Positions 1 to 11,411 of a DNA stretch of 64,000 bases are shown piece by piece (the first letter of the stretch is position 1; every line of letters starts with the position of its first letter). This DNA comes from Ovis canadensis. Lineage: Eukaryota; Chordata; Mammalia; Artiodactyla; Bovidae. Location: NCBI RefSeq assembly GCF_042477335.2, contig NC_091256.1:42673001-42737000 (forward strand), in the 5' to 3' direction. The notes below the pieces were generated by a model that was given only the letters and a program-made list of their open reading frames with translations, was not told the origin of the DNA and made no database searches. The position numbers and the translations under genes were made by a program.

Positions 1-917
1 ATAGTGAAGATGATCCAGGATCTCGGGAAAAGAATGGAGGCAAAGATTGAGAATATGCAAGAAATGTTTACCAAAGACCTACAAGAATTAAAAGACAAAC
101 AGAGATAAATAATATACTAGAAGGAATCCATAGCAGAATAACTCAGGCAGAAACACAGATAAATGACCTGGAGGACAGAATGGTGGAAATCACTGCCACA
201 GAACAGAATATAGAAAAAAGAATGAAAACAAATGAAGACTAAGAGACCTCTGGGATAACATTAAACACACCAACACTCTCATTATAAGGGTCCCAAAAGG
301 AAAAGAGAGAGAGAATGGCCCTGAGAAAATATTTGAAGAGATAATAGCTGAAAACTTCCCTAATATGGGAAAGGAAATAGTCAACCAAGTCCAGGAAGCA
401 CAGAGAGTCCCAAGAAGTATAAGCCCAAGGAGGAACACACTGAGACACATAGTAATCAAACTGACAAAAATTAAAGACGGGTAAAATAGTAAAAGCAACA
501 AGGGAAAAATGACAAATAACATACAAGCGAATGTCCATCAGCCTATCAGCTGATTTCTCAACAGAAACTCTACAAGCCAGAAGGGAATGGCATGATATAT
601 TCAAAGTGACGAAAGGGAAGAAACTACAACCAAGGATACTCTACCCAGCATGACTCTCCTTCAGATTTGATGGAGAAATCAAAAGCTTTCCAGACAAGCA
701 AAAGTTAAGAGAATTCAGCACCACCAAACCAGTTTTACAACAAATGCTAAAGGAACTTCTCTAGGCAGGAAACACAAGAGAGGGAAAAGACCTACAGAAA
801 ATAAACCCCAAACAATTCAGAAAATGGTAGTAGGGTCATACATATCAATAATTATCTTAAATGTAAATGGATTAAATGCACCAACCAAAAGACACAGGCT
901 GACTGGGTGCATGAAAA
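1..917 (+). mobile_element. L1 fragment: end of ORF1, inter-ORF, start of ORF2
   Basis: Positions 1-755 read as a degenerate L1 ORF1 C-terminal half in sense orientation, with several stops and frameshifts. An inter-ORF spacer follows, and from about 862 the start of ORF2 (frame reading LNVNGLNAPTKRHRLTG). It is broken off near 917 and extends past the left window edge. Long minus-strand ORFs here are antisense shadows. Confidence 0.85.
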
Positions 918-1500
918 CCGGTGCATGTATGCACTTCTACTTGCCACATGACTCTGCTTGATCCCGTGCTCTCCCACAAATTGCATGTTTTTTATATTGT
1001 TAAGTTAATCTTGTTCCCATTGTGGCTTGCAAGTATAATTACCTTTAATTTTTTGTTTGGCTATTGATTGTGAAAATTGATAAACATCTTTTACCATTGT
1101 GATTATGTAACTATTACTTAATACCACTGTATCATGATTGATCAACAGAAAAATAATAGAATTCTATATCACCAAAACTAGAATCTAACAGGAAAACCTG
1201 CTATCACTTTTTAAAATTCAGATGCATATCAGAATTATCTTGAAATTTTTTGAAAAATACAAATGCTCAGGTATTGTTTTTTTTCTCCAGAGCTGCAGAT
1301 ATGTTTCTAATGACCAGTCATGTTTAAAAGCAACTGGACTCTATGATCTTTTACTTTTTCTAGTTTGCTTCACTCTTCCTGTCACATTCAGTGCTCCCAT
1401 TTCTGTTCTCCAATTTCTCCATCGCTTCCTTTTTTTTTTTTTAAGTTTTTTTCTCAAGATTTTATCAAGCATAGTAGAAAAGCTTTTGTATACATATGTT
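918..1500. other. no gene recognised
   Basis: AT-rich intronic DNA with T-runs at 1276-1284 and 1430-1442. I recognise no repeat family or conserved feature. Confidence 0.6.
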
Positions 1501-1509
1501 TATATGTAT

Positions 1510-1923
1510 AACTTGGACTGTGAAGAAAGCTGAGCGCCAAAGAATTGATGCTTTGGAACTGTGGTGTTGGAGAAGACTCTTGAGAGTCCCTTGGACTGCA
1601 AGGAGATCCAACCAGTCCATTCTAAAGGAGATCAGCCTTGGGATTTCTCTGGAAGGAATGATGCTAAAGCTGAAACTCCACTACTTCGGCCACCTCATGC
1701 GAAGAGTTGACTCATTGGAAAAGACTCTGATGCTGGGAGGGATTGGGGGCAGGAGGAGAAGGGGACGACAGAGGATGAGATGGCTGGATGGCATCACCAA
1801 CTCGATGGACATGGGTTTGGGTGAACTCCGCGAGTTGGTGATGGACAGGGAGGCCTGGTGTGCTGCAATTCATGGGGTCGCAAAGAGTCAGACACGACTG
1901 AGCGACTGAACTGAACTGATTAA
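1510..1923 (+). mobile_element. BovB LINE, 5'-truncated 3' end
   Basis: Retrotransposon of the RTE clade. Only the last 0.4 kb is present; it encodes the C-terminal tail ([18 protein letters not shown], then [15 protein letters not shown]) and ends in the GAACTGAACTGA-type 3' terminus. A 9-bp target duplication TATATGTAT flanks it (1501-1509 and 1924-1932). The tail frame is open from 1496 to 1909. Confidence 0.93.
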
Positions 1924-2029
1924 TATATGTATTTTAGAAAACATGAATTTTTGCCTAACTAAAAAATATTATGACATTTTGATTCCACTTGTTTGACTTA
2001 GTATGAATAGAATGCTAGATTTCTAATTA

Positions 2030-2262
2030 AGAAATAGATAGGCAACAAGCAACAGAGGTTTACTCTATAGCACTGGGAACAATAGTCAATATCTTATAAT
2101 AATCTATGATGAAAATAATTCCAAAAATAATATATGTATATATAATATACATTATATATATATTATATAACTGAATCACCTTCCTGCGCACCTGAAACAT
2201 TGTAAGTCAACTATACTTCAATAAAATATATATATTAAAAAAAAAGAAACAGCTATATGACA
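2030..2262 (+). mobile_element. old L1 3' UTR fragment
   Basis: Carries the artiodactyl L1 3'-UTR signature (CTGAATCACCTTCCTGCGCA, then a TATACTTCAATAAAA-type end) and finishes in an A-rich tail. Confidence 0.75.
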
Positions 2263-2263
2263 C

Positions 2264-2455
2264 AGGAAACACAAATCTGGTGCTCTGTAACAAGTGACAT
2301 GGGTGGGATGGGGTAGGAGATGGAAGGGATGTTCAAGAAGGAGAAAACATATGTATACCTATGTCTGATTCATGTTGATGTACGGCAGAAACCAACACAA
2401 TATTGTGAAGTAATTATCCTCCAATTAAAAATGAAAATTTAAAAAAGAAATTTAA
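2264..2455 (+). mobile_element. L1 3' UTR end, second copy
   Basis: A second L1 3' end directly after the first, recognised by the GGTGGGATGGGG tract and the terminal block with CAATATTGTGAAGTAATTAT and an A-rich tail. Confidence 0.78.
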
Positions 2456-2797
2456 AAATTATATGCAAATAAACTTAGGGGGAAAAAAGAAATAGGAAGA
2501 ATCCTGTCAGTCAATTTATTAATACAATCAAAATTCCAAAGGCAGAAATATCAGCCACGGTGATGCCAACAAGTATCTTCCTCTGAATGGGAAAAAGGGA
2601 GACACACCTTGGCTGACTAAGGGTGGGATTCCCACAGATGTGCCAACCCATGGAACAGCTTCAGGCTCCAGATTCAGCCAGTAATCCATCTAGGACTTTG
2701 TCAAGCACATCCCTCTAGAATCTGGGGACAAAGATTAGGCTCCATGAAGTCTTGGGGTTTCCCTCCAGCTTCAGAGACTCACAGGCCTGGAAGCAGT

Positions 2798-3027
2798 TGC
2801 TGCTGCTGCTAAGTCGCTTCAGTTGTGTCCGACTCTGTGCGACCCCATAGACGGCAACCCACCAGGCTCCCCCGTCCCTGGGATTCTCCAGGCAAGAACA
2901 CTGGAGTGGGTTGCCATTTCCTTCTCCAATGCGTGAAAGTGAAAAGTGAAGTCGTGTCCAACTCTTTGCAACCCCATGGACTGCAGCCGACCAGGCTCCT
3001 CCGTCCATGGGATTTTCCAGGCAGTCA
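2798..3027 (-). mobile_element. BovA2 SINE
   Basis: Minus-strand copy. On the plus strand it begins with a CTG run (the reversed AGC tail) followed by TAAGTCGCTTCAGT, and carries the two-part BovA2 body. A stretch in the middle is shortened relative to other copies in this window. Confidence 0.9.
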
Positions 3028-3049
3028 GAGACCACTAATTCCACCCCCT

Positions 3050-3140
3050 TGGTTTACAAAAGAGGAATAAAGCACAGCTTGCTGGGTGACTCGCCCAAGG
3101 CCACAGTGCTTATTACCGTCAGAGGCCCAATTGCACCTCA
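3050..3140 (-). repeat. possible MIR fragment
   Basis: Resembles the antisense MIR core (GGGTGACTCGCCCAAGGCCA). Short and diverged. Confidence 0.45.
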
Positions 3141-3491
3141 ACATCTGGGACTGTAGACAGCCTCCAATGCCTACAGCCGCTCACCCTTTTGTTTCTGTTT
3201 CTCTCACCCACTCTCTTGTCCTTCCTCCTCCTCCTTCTATCTAATTCCTCTCCCTTCTACCCTTCCCTCAGTTCCCATCACCACACTGCCTGGCTGGGCA
3301 GAAACAAGGGATGTTCACAGCTGCGGGTCCACAGGGAAGATATTCAAGGCCACCTCTTCAGCTGCTGTGCTCAGGATTGAGACATCCTTCTATGAAAAGA
3401 CACACACCTGAACCAAGCAGGTGATTATTTTTCATTAAATAATGGCAGTTACTAGTCATTTGCCTGAATTGAACTACGTATTTTCTGTAGA

Positions 3492-3695
3492 GGTTTCCCC
3501 AGTGGCTCAGATGATAAAGAATCTGCCTGCAATGCAGGAGACCTGGGTTCGATCCCTGGGTTGGGAAGATCTCCTGGAGGAGGGAATGGCTACCCATTCC
3601 AGTATTCTTGCCTGGAGAATTTCATGGATGGAAGAGCCTGACCGGCTACAGTCCAAGGGGTCACACAGAGTTGGACACAACTGAGCAATGTATAA
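3492..3695 (+). mobile_element. Bov-tA SINE
   Basis: tRNA-Glu-derived head with A box (GTGGCTCAGATG) and B box (GGTTCGATCCC), then the BovB-related tail ending TTGGACACAACTGAGCAA. Confidence 0.92.
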
Positions 3696-5085
3696 CTCTT
3701 TGGTTAGATAGCTCAGTAGCTTTTGGTTGTTATTGCTGTTGGTGGTGGTGGTTTCTTATCAGTTAATTAGTAAGTCTCCTCCTTCTGCATGAAACCACCA
3801 GGTAGATGGAGGAGGGAGTAGAGAAATAGTGATTACAACTTTAAAGAAAGCAACCGCTATAAATAAGATGATCGCGTTTCATGGGAAAGTGTAGCTGCTC
3901 ATCACCGCTAATTAAAAGATGGAATAACTTCACAGGAAAACCTCAAGCCCTATAAATTCCTATGTTATCTTTGAAGAAATCCTGAGTTAGCAACTACAAA
4001 TCCCAGACAGCACTCAGATTAGATAAAGAATTATTCAACGTTTACATTTTTCACCCCTGTGGTGGCAAAGTAGATTTAAAATGGTTATTTGCAATTCATG
4101 CTTTAAAAATAAAGATATGTTGTGTAAGGACTAAGAAAGCTTTTAAAAACATGCTGTGTGGAGAACTGAAACTTTTAACAAGAATTTTTTGCAGTCAACG
4201 ACAATGAGCTTAAACTCCATTAAGTAGAAAAGATGTACGTAAGTAGTCCTTCGTCTGTAAGTTAGTCTATAATACTTAAAACACATTTAGATATAGTTCT
4301 GCTTATCAAAAGAACTTACTCTACCCCAGAGCCTTCTGAAATGTTCACCCATAGAGCAGCATAAGAACATCGATTCTCTCTACATAAGAGTTTACAACAA
4401 CGTTCTCTACCCAGGGCAGCTACAGCGCTGAGAGCTGAGATTATGGGCAGGAAATCCTACTTGGCGGGGGAGGGTGTCTTTATTTCCAGACTTCTCCACA
4501 GGGTCTGGGCGGAATCCATGCGATAGGATCAGCAAAGTATAACTGCAAAGAAAACTGTCTGAGAAAGATAAAACTGGATTGGGAGGCAGATAAACCCAAA
4601 TTCCTGGTGCCGCTCAGATTTGCACATCGCATGCGCAGTCACTGGGGGAAGTCTGGTCTCCCTCACTCAGCCGAGCGGAAATGCCAAGTTCGGTGTCTGC
4701 GCTGCTCCCTAGGGGGGCCTCCGAGAGGGGCAGCGCTTAAAGGGGAGGATTTCCATCTGTGACAAAGAATCTCAATCCGTATTCATGGCATCCCAACTAA
4801 AAGAAGAAGCGATTTTCTTCAAACAAGCTCTGGTTCTGTGGAGACACCCTATAAATGAATAAGTCAGTATGAGATGCTTGATTCACTTGCAGTTGAAGAA
4901 ATACAAAGGAGATGAGCTGAATAGTTCCATCTTCTCTGACAACTGCTTTCCCATTTTGGTGTCAGATCACTGGCAAAGGGAAAAAGAAAGGAAGGGAAGA
5001 GAAAGAGGAAAGGAAGTAATTTTCATAAAATTCAACTTCCTGTGGGGAGTCCTTGGAATAAAACAGAAAGTGATGATTGGATATC
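3696..5085. other. non-repetitive intron stretch with a small GC-rich patch
   Basis: No gene or repeat family recognised. About 4440-4745 is locally CpG-richer than its surroundings and contains CGCATGCGCA (4628-4637), close to an NRF1 site. Several TAATTA-type homeobox cores lie around 3760 and 3910. It could be a regulatory element (inference). Confidence 0.4.
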
Positions 5086-5089
5086 ATCT

Positions 5090-5255
5090 CACCATGTCAC
5101 TGTCTCCTCACAACAACCCTGATGGGGCCCCAACATTGCCCTCATTGTAAAGATGAGAATAAACAGGTTTGGAAATGCTAAGTGACTTGCCCTAGGTCAC
5201 ACACTCAGTGACAGAAGCCTGGTTTTGTTTGTTGACCTCAGCGCTTCATTTTTTT
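5090..5255 (-). repeat. MIR SINE
   Basis: The antisense MIR core is clear: CTCACAACAACCCTGATGG, then AAGTGACTTGCCCTAGGTCA, then CAGTGACAGAAGCCTGG. Confidence 0.8.
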
Positions 5256-5279
5256 TCAGGTCGTAAGAGCCTCAGAAAA

Positions 5280-6640
5280 TGCATCTCTCTTAACCTCTCA
5301 GTGTCCTCAACAACTCTGAGCTGCCTCAGATGTCCTCATCACTCCTGGATACACAATGACAATTGCCTGCCTTTCTCCAGAGTGCCAGAAACTTCTTAAC
5401 AAAAATCCCCAACCTCCTCCTGATTCCTGATTCAGTGGAAACCTCAGCCCTTACCTCCTCAATCTCTCCAAGGTATCTGACCTTTAATCATTCTACCTTC
5501 TGAAGCTCAGCCCTCCCTCAGTTTCCTTGGCACCACCTTCTCCTATTTTCTTCCCTCTTTTCTGTCCTCTCCTTGATTTGTCTCCCTGCCTCCTCAAGCT
5601 GCCTGTCCCTCCAACAGCAATGGATCCCACAACTCTATGCTTCACCATCTGTCACCACACACATCCTCCTTGAAGAGTTCACCCCATCTGTGGACTCCAC
5701 CACCATCCTCACCCTGACACTTCCCAGATCCATGGCTCTAGCCCTGAGTCCACTCTAGAGCCCCGCTGGACCCCACTGGAACATTCCACCTTAAGCTCTA
5801 GAGAGCCCAAACCAATCTTAGTATCCACACCCATCCCTGAAAATCAGACCTACAATAACAAAACCCACTCTTTGCCTGTATTCCCCATCTCAGTTAAAAG
5901 TGCCACCACCCACACACTTGCCCTGCCAGAAATCTGAAAGAACTCCTCAGCTCCCTCCTCTCCTCTCCTCTCCTCTCCACCCCATTTCTCAGCTGCCATT
6001 GCCATGGGTTTTCTATGGACAAGATCTTGTCCGCTCTGGGTCCAGGCTTCCTCCTCATTCCCACTGCTCAGTTAAGTGTGCACCAGCTTTCACTCAGGCC
6101 ACAGGGAGGGGCCTCTCCACTGAACTCCACGCACCACCTTTCCAATCCAGCTTCTCTCTCGCTATCAGAGCAATGTTTCTTAAATGAGTATCTGATCATT
6201 TCACTCCCTTCCTGAAAGCCCTTCAATGGCTGCCTATAGAATAACATTCAGATTCTTTGGCCACAAGGCCTTCATTCTCTCCCTGCCACCTTCCCAGCCT
6301 GTCACTCACCCCATGCACACACTGCGCAATGTCAGAAATGCACCACTGTGATCCCCCCAGGATACTGAGTGTGCCTTATGCTCACCATTCCCCTTTCCTG
6401 GAATGCTGATGCTTCACCGCAATGCTCCTACTCACTCTGTCAAAGCCAGCTCGAGCCTCACCTCTCTGTTCACCCCCTCCAGCAGCCTCCATAGCCCATT
6501 TAATATGCTGCACCCTCTTTGGTTTCTTGTCTATCTCTAATACTAGGCTGGGAGTTACTCTAGGGCAGGAAATTTTAGTCTTTTTCATATCTTGGTTATA
6601 AGGTGGCATACTACTGTAGCTGGTACATAAGTGGGAATCA
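5280..6640 (+). repeat. L2 LINE, degraded 3' half
   Basis: Ancient mammalian L2. Diagnostic segments include TTCAATGGCTGCCTATAGAA, ACAAGGCCTTCATTCTCT, the CCTTTCCTGGAATGCTGATG block and a 3' end with AGCTGGTACATAAGTGGGA. The 5' limit is approximate. Small ORFs here are chance. Confidence 0.72.
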
Positions 6641-6669
6641 AAAGTGCTTATGGAATATGAATGTGACAG

Positions 6670-8600
6670 GAAAAAACCATAAATAAAATATCAGCAAACT
6701 GAACCCAGCAGCATATTCAAAAAATATGTTGTGACCATATGTTTATTATGAGAATGCAAGGATGGTTCATTATCAGGAAAGCAATGATAATATTTCACAA
6801 TATTAATAGATCTAGGGAGAAAAATCATATGATCATCTCCATAGATACTGAAGAGACATCTGACAAAATATAACACCTATTTCTGATTAAAAATACTAAA
6901 TAAAATAGGAATTGATGGATACTTCCTTAACTGTTAAAAATATATATATAGACCTCAGTCCCAAGGTCAACATCTTACTTAGTAGAAACAGCTATACATA
7001 TGCCCAGCATACATTACCATTTAACACTGTAGATGGGGAAACAATGGAAACAGTGTCAGACTTTATTTTGGGGGGCTCCAAAATCACTGCAGATGGTGAT
7101 TGCAGCCATGAAATTAAAAGACGCTTACTCCTTGGAAGAAAAGTTATGACCAACCTAGATAGCATATTTAAAAGCAGAGACATTACTTTGTCAACAAAGG
7201 TCCGTCTAGTCAAGGCTATGGTTTTTCTAGTGGTCATGTAGGGATGTGAGAGTTGGACTGTGAAGAAAGCTGAGCACCAAAGAATTGATGCTTTTGAACT
7301 GTGGTGTTGGAGAAGACTCTTGAGAGTCCCTTGGACTGCAAGGAGATCCAACCAGTCCATTCTGAAGATCAGCCCTGGGATTTCTTTGGAGGGAATGATG
7401 CTGAAGCTGAAACTCCAGTACTTTGGCCACCTCATGGGAAGAGTTGACTCATTGGAAAAGACTCTGATGCTGGGAGGGATTGGGGGCAGGAGGAGAAGGG
7501 GACGACAGAGGATGAGATGGCTGGATGGCATCATAGACTCGATGGACGTGAGTCTGAGTGAACTCCGGGAGTTGGTGATGGACAGGGAGGCCTGGCGTGC
7601 TGCGATTCATGGGGTCGTAAAGAGTCGGACACGACTGAGCGCCTGAACTGAACTGAACTGGAAGCATAAATCAATATAACAAACGAGAGAACTACTAGAA
7701 GAATAAAAATAGCAAAGGAGAAGAGTTATGATATCTTTATTCATGAAAGAAAATCCAAGAATACTAATTTAAAAACTAATGAACAGAGTAATAGAATCTA
7801 ACAACAGGATATACAGTTAATATACTGTCCTTCTTATATATTAACATCAATTAGAAGAGATAATGGAAATGAAAAGCTCATTTATAAAGCAACAAAAGGT
7901 ATTTTTAATACCTAAAAATAAATTTAACAAGAAACGGACAAAGCCTCTATGAGAAAAACCTTTAAAATTACTGAAAAGTAGATGTGTTCAAACAGAAAGA
8001 CATTCCATGTTCTCAGGAAGGAGTCAACATCAAAAAGATGCCAAAAATCCCCCAGGGTTAATATATAAACTTAACTTGGTCCTGATTTTTAAAAATTGTA
8101 TGGACTTAGGCAAGTTGATTCTAAAGTTCATATGGGAAAATAGTCAGGAAGAATAACCAGAAAGCTACTAGGAAGGAAAGGCACTATTTGGGAGAGAGAA
8201 AGCCAGTGTTACCAAATACTAAAACATGGTACAAAGCATCTATAATTAAATAGTGTGGAATTAGTACATGAGAAGACAGATAAATGGGACAAAACAGAAG
8301 GGGCAGAAGTAGACCCAACTATTGAAAATCTGGTTTATGAACACAGATATTTCAAATAAAATGAGGGAAAGATATATATTTTATTTTAATAAGCAGTTTG
8401 GAGACAACTGGATAGACATTTAGAAAAGGGCAAAATTGATCTACACCTCTCAATATACACCAAAATAATCTCTCAATGGATCAGAGATATAAAAAGGAAA
8501 CCCTACAAATATTCAAAGAAAATATAGGTGAATTCCTTGATAACCTGGAAAAGGTAGACAGGCAACCTTTCTAACCATTATTCAAAATCCAATTTTCTTA
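6670..8600 (+). mobile_element. old L1 ORF2 remnant split by BovB
   Basis: Degenerate L1 ORF2 in sense orientation. Recognisable parts are ATGCAAGGATGGTTCATTAT (6755 region) and, after the BovB insertion at 7015-7662, the segment around 8100-8560 (TTCATATGGGAAAATAGTCA, then GGATCAGAGATATAAA). Many stops and indels; an ancient copy. Confidence 0.8.
7015..7662 (+). mobile_element. BovB LINE 3' part with in-frame TAG
   Basis: The C-terminal part of the BovB ORF, in one frame from about 7020 to 7646, interrupted by a single TAG at 7239-7241 (VVM-stop-GCES). It lacks one Glu codon in the SILKEIS segment, reading ILKIS. It sits inside old L1 with a probable imperfect target duplication AGCATA(C/A)AT (7006-7014 and 7663-7671). 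It shares the stop and the codon deletion with the copy at 11.4-13.9 kb. Confidence 0.93.
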
Positions 8601-9440
8601 GATGGGTCCTAGAACATCCCAAAGGCAATAGTAAGCAGGAGGATGATTTATTATTTTGATAAATATTTCAAAAGCAATTCAGGAATAGAGATGTATTCTC
8701 TGTCCTTTTGTACCTACACAAATACAGTGTTATTTCTGATTGGTACATGTGAGCCTGAAAGATCAATGGGAGCCCATTCTAAACAGTACTTCTTTGCCAC
8801 AATAAGACCACACAGAAGATATTTTTTAATGAAGGAAAGATTCTTATGATTAGCCTGTGACTCAAGACAGTGATAAAAAGGAAATTAGCTTTGTATTCCT
8901 GAAAACAGACTGGGAACCCTCACAGACAGCTCTCTACCGAGACAAAGCAGAGTAGAGTCTGGCAGTCCTGCTGTCTCAGCACTGAAGGTCCAGCTGAAGA
9001 ATTCGAGCTCTCTGGTGGTCCCCAAGGGCCCCTCAGGCAGGGCTTTTGAGAAGGGCTGGCAAGAGTCTCAGCCACGTGAATGTAAGTAAAAGGAAGTTCC
9101 TTTGACCCTCTCCAGTACATTGAAGAAAATTACTCAGCTCAGGATCCTGACAACCTCACATATTTTCCCCTACCCTGAAAGTGACGTCACCAGGAAAAAT
9201 AATCCCAACCTTCTCCCTCAAGCAAGGGTCTCCCACTCAGGCAGTTGTATCAACAGTGTATTAATATTAATGAATTGTTTAGCAATATTAATATCCCCTC
9301 AATGGCTTTGGAGGGGAAACATTCTTGGATTTCACTGGTCCCTGTATCTTTACTCATGCTTCCTTTTGTGACCTAGACCACATCAATCACCTGGAATTCC
9401 AGGGTAAAGAAAAGAAATCAGATTCATCTTCATTTTGCTA
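8600..9440. other. no gene recognised; contains a full CRE palindrome
   Basis: Intron DNA without a recognised repeat. TGACGTCA, a perfect cyclic-AMP response element core, lies at 9182-9189; use is unknown. Confidence 0.5.
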
Positions 9441-9444
9441 TGAG

Positions 9445-9600
9445 ATTTTATGTATGTACATGTTTATGTATCTTAGTACAGTGCCTAGCATATACTAGAT
9501 GATAACTGCCAGCCATTTTTAGTCATCATTATTACTAAATGATAATATTAGTCATCATTATTACCATCACCATTATTATCAGCTGATGAATGGTTCAGTT
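9445..9600 (+). repeat. MIR 3' part
   Basis: AGTACAGTGCCTAGCATATA followed by an ATTATTATC-rich end matches the 3' part of MIR in sense orientation. Confidence 0.6.
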
Positions 9601-10223
9601 TGATCTGTGATATAATGCCAAAAAGCAACTAATGTTGCCTATTTTATTGACTTAATCCTGCCAAATGCTGACAAATTACCAGCCTCTGCCATTTAAAAAA
9701 TCACAGTTCTAATGCAATAACCCTATCTGCAGTGAGTGTGGAAGAGATTACTACAGGCCAGGGATTTTTACAAAGTGAATTAAATCACTATAAAAACTGA
9801 CCATGCTGGTTCACAATTCAAAGTCTGGTAGAATGAAATGCCATTATTCCATAGCTTACTAATAAGCCTTAAAGAAGATATTACTGCTCACACGTCTCTA
9901 CTGGGAATGTTTTTATAATCCCTAAAATGTTTCAGAAAGGCTTTAATGACAAATGCTACAGGACTTTTTCACTACTCATATTATCTATTAGCTGATCCCT
10001 TATCTAAAACATTTCCAAAATGGAAGTTTCAAATGACGCATAACCATGTGTTCTTAGAAGATTTCAGATAGAATTTTCTCATAACTAGTAAGTATTTAAA
10101 ATTCAACATCTATTTATAAACAGTCTTACATTGGCTTCTAGAGGATCTTTTAAATGGAGTTATTTTTTCATACCCCTGTTTTGGAACTGAAAAACTACAG
10201 AAAAAAAATACATGTTCTGTGTG

Positions 10224-10225
<2 letters not shown>
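9601..10225. other. no gene recognised
   Basis: AT-rich intron sequence; no family identified. Confidence 0.55.

Positions 10226-10260
<35 letters not shown>
10226..10260. repeat. (TA)n microsatellite
   Basis: An uninterrupted TA run of about 15 units, preceded by an imperfect GTGTATATACA stretch. Confidence 0.95.
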
Positions 10261-10262
<2 letters not shown>

Positions 10263-10916
10263 CCAAGTCTAGACTTACTTTCGGCCTGGCTATTTAGAGC
10301 CTTGTTTGGTGTTCTTAAAACCGCTGACGCATTCCTTTCTTTAATCTCTGTGATTCCTGGCCACTCTTCTCAGTATGTCTGGCTAATCCTCCTGATATTT
10401 CTGAAACATCAATGAACCCAGAATATATGACCAGGGAAAATTCAGCTAGGAATGTAGTTCTGCACTGTTTTTTACATAAAAGATTTTCTTGTATTGATAT
10501 GGAAATGAGCAGATGTCTGATAACTTTCTGCCAACCTGGAATTTTTTGCTTACTCCAGGGAGTTCTTAGGGGCTGATGTTTCATAGGGTTTGCACTGTCC
10601 ATTCAAAAATTCTGTCACAGACCTCAAAAGGATCTAGGAATGCCCCCAACTGGGAGATTTGTTCTTTGGTACCTATTTCTGGCTTGGTACCTCAACTGTG
10701 AATAGAACAGGAAAGATGCTCTTGCCAGTGGATATGAAATGATTTTACATTTATACATGGGGATGCTACAATGGGTAAAAGGACTGATTTCACTTAAAAT
10801 CCCAAGACTTTAAAAAAACAAATTTTATCTGACCGCTTTCACTTACCTGCCCTAGAAAGAAACAAACAAACAAAAAAACCAGTAAGTTACTCCTTTTTTT
10901 TTTTTTTTAAACTGAC
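10261..10916. other. no gene recognised
   Basis: Intron sequence; an (AAAC)n-like patch lies near 10859-10876 and a 16-base T-run just before the BovA2 insertion. Confidence 0.55.
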
Positions 10917-10927
10917 TGAAGTGATAC

Positions 10928-11196
10928 TGCTGCTGCTGCTGCTAAGTCACTTCAGTTGAGACCGACTCTGCATAGATGGCAGCCCACCAGGCTCCCCCGT
11001 CCCTGGGATTCTCTAGGCAAGAACACTGGAGTGGGTTGCCATTTCCTTCTCCAATGCATGAAAGTGAAAAGTGAAAGTGAAGTCGCTCAGTCGTGTCTGA
11101 CTCTTAACGACCCCATGGACTGCAGCCTACCAAGCTCCTCCGTCCATGGGATTTTTCAGGAAAGAGTACTGGAGTGGGGTGCCATTGCCTTCTCCA
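10928..11196 (-). mobile_element. BovA2 SINE with 11-bp target duplication
   Basis: Full two-part BovA2 on the minus strand with a CTG-type tail. A perfect target duplication TGAAGTGATAC flanks it (10917-10927 and 11197-11207), fixing both ends. Confidence 0.96.
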
Positions 11197-11303
11197 TGAA
11201 GTGATACAAGTCAATCCAAATGATTTACAGTCTGTACCAGGCAAAAAACTTAACTCACTCAGGTGTTGCTATTTGAAAGGCTGATGCAATACATTGAGAG
11301 GAC

Positions 11304-11408
11304 TTGGTAACCCACTCCAGTATTCTTGCCTGGAGAATCCCATGGACTGTAGCTCTTCTGTCCATGGGGCTGCAAAGAGTTGGACACGGCTGAGTGACTA
11401 AGCACAGC
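11304..11408 (+). mobile_element. Bov-tA SINE, 5'-truncated
   Basis: Lacks the tRNA head; starts at the CCCACTCCAGTATTCTTGCC segment and ends AGTGACTAAGCACAGCAC. It abuts the BovB at 11.41 kb. Confidence 0.88.
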
Positions 11409-11411
11409 ACC

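Noticed and set aside
7160..7714. Minus-strand ORFs over BovB copies (for example 6992-7534, 13192-13746) and plus-strand ORFs such as 37160-37714
   Set aside because: They are antisense readings of the conserved BovB coding frame and recur at every copy.
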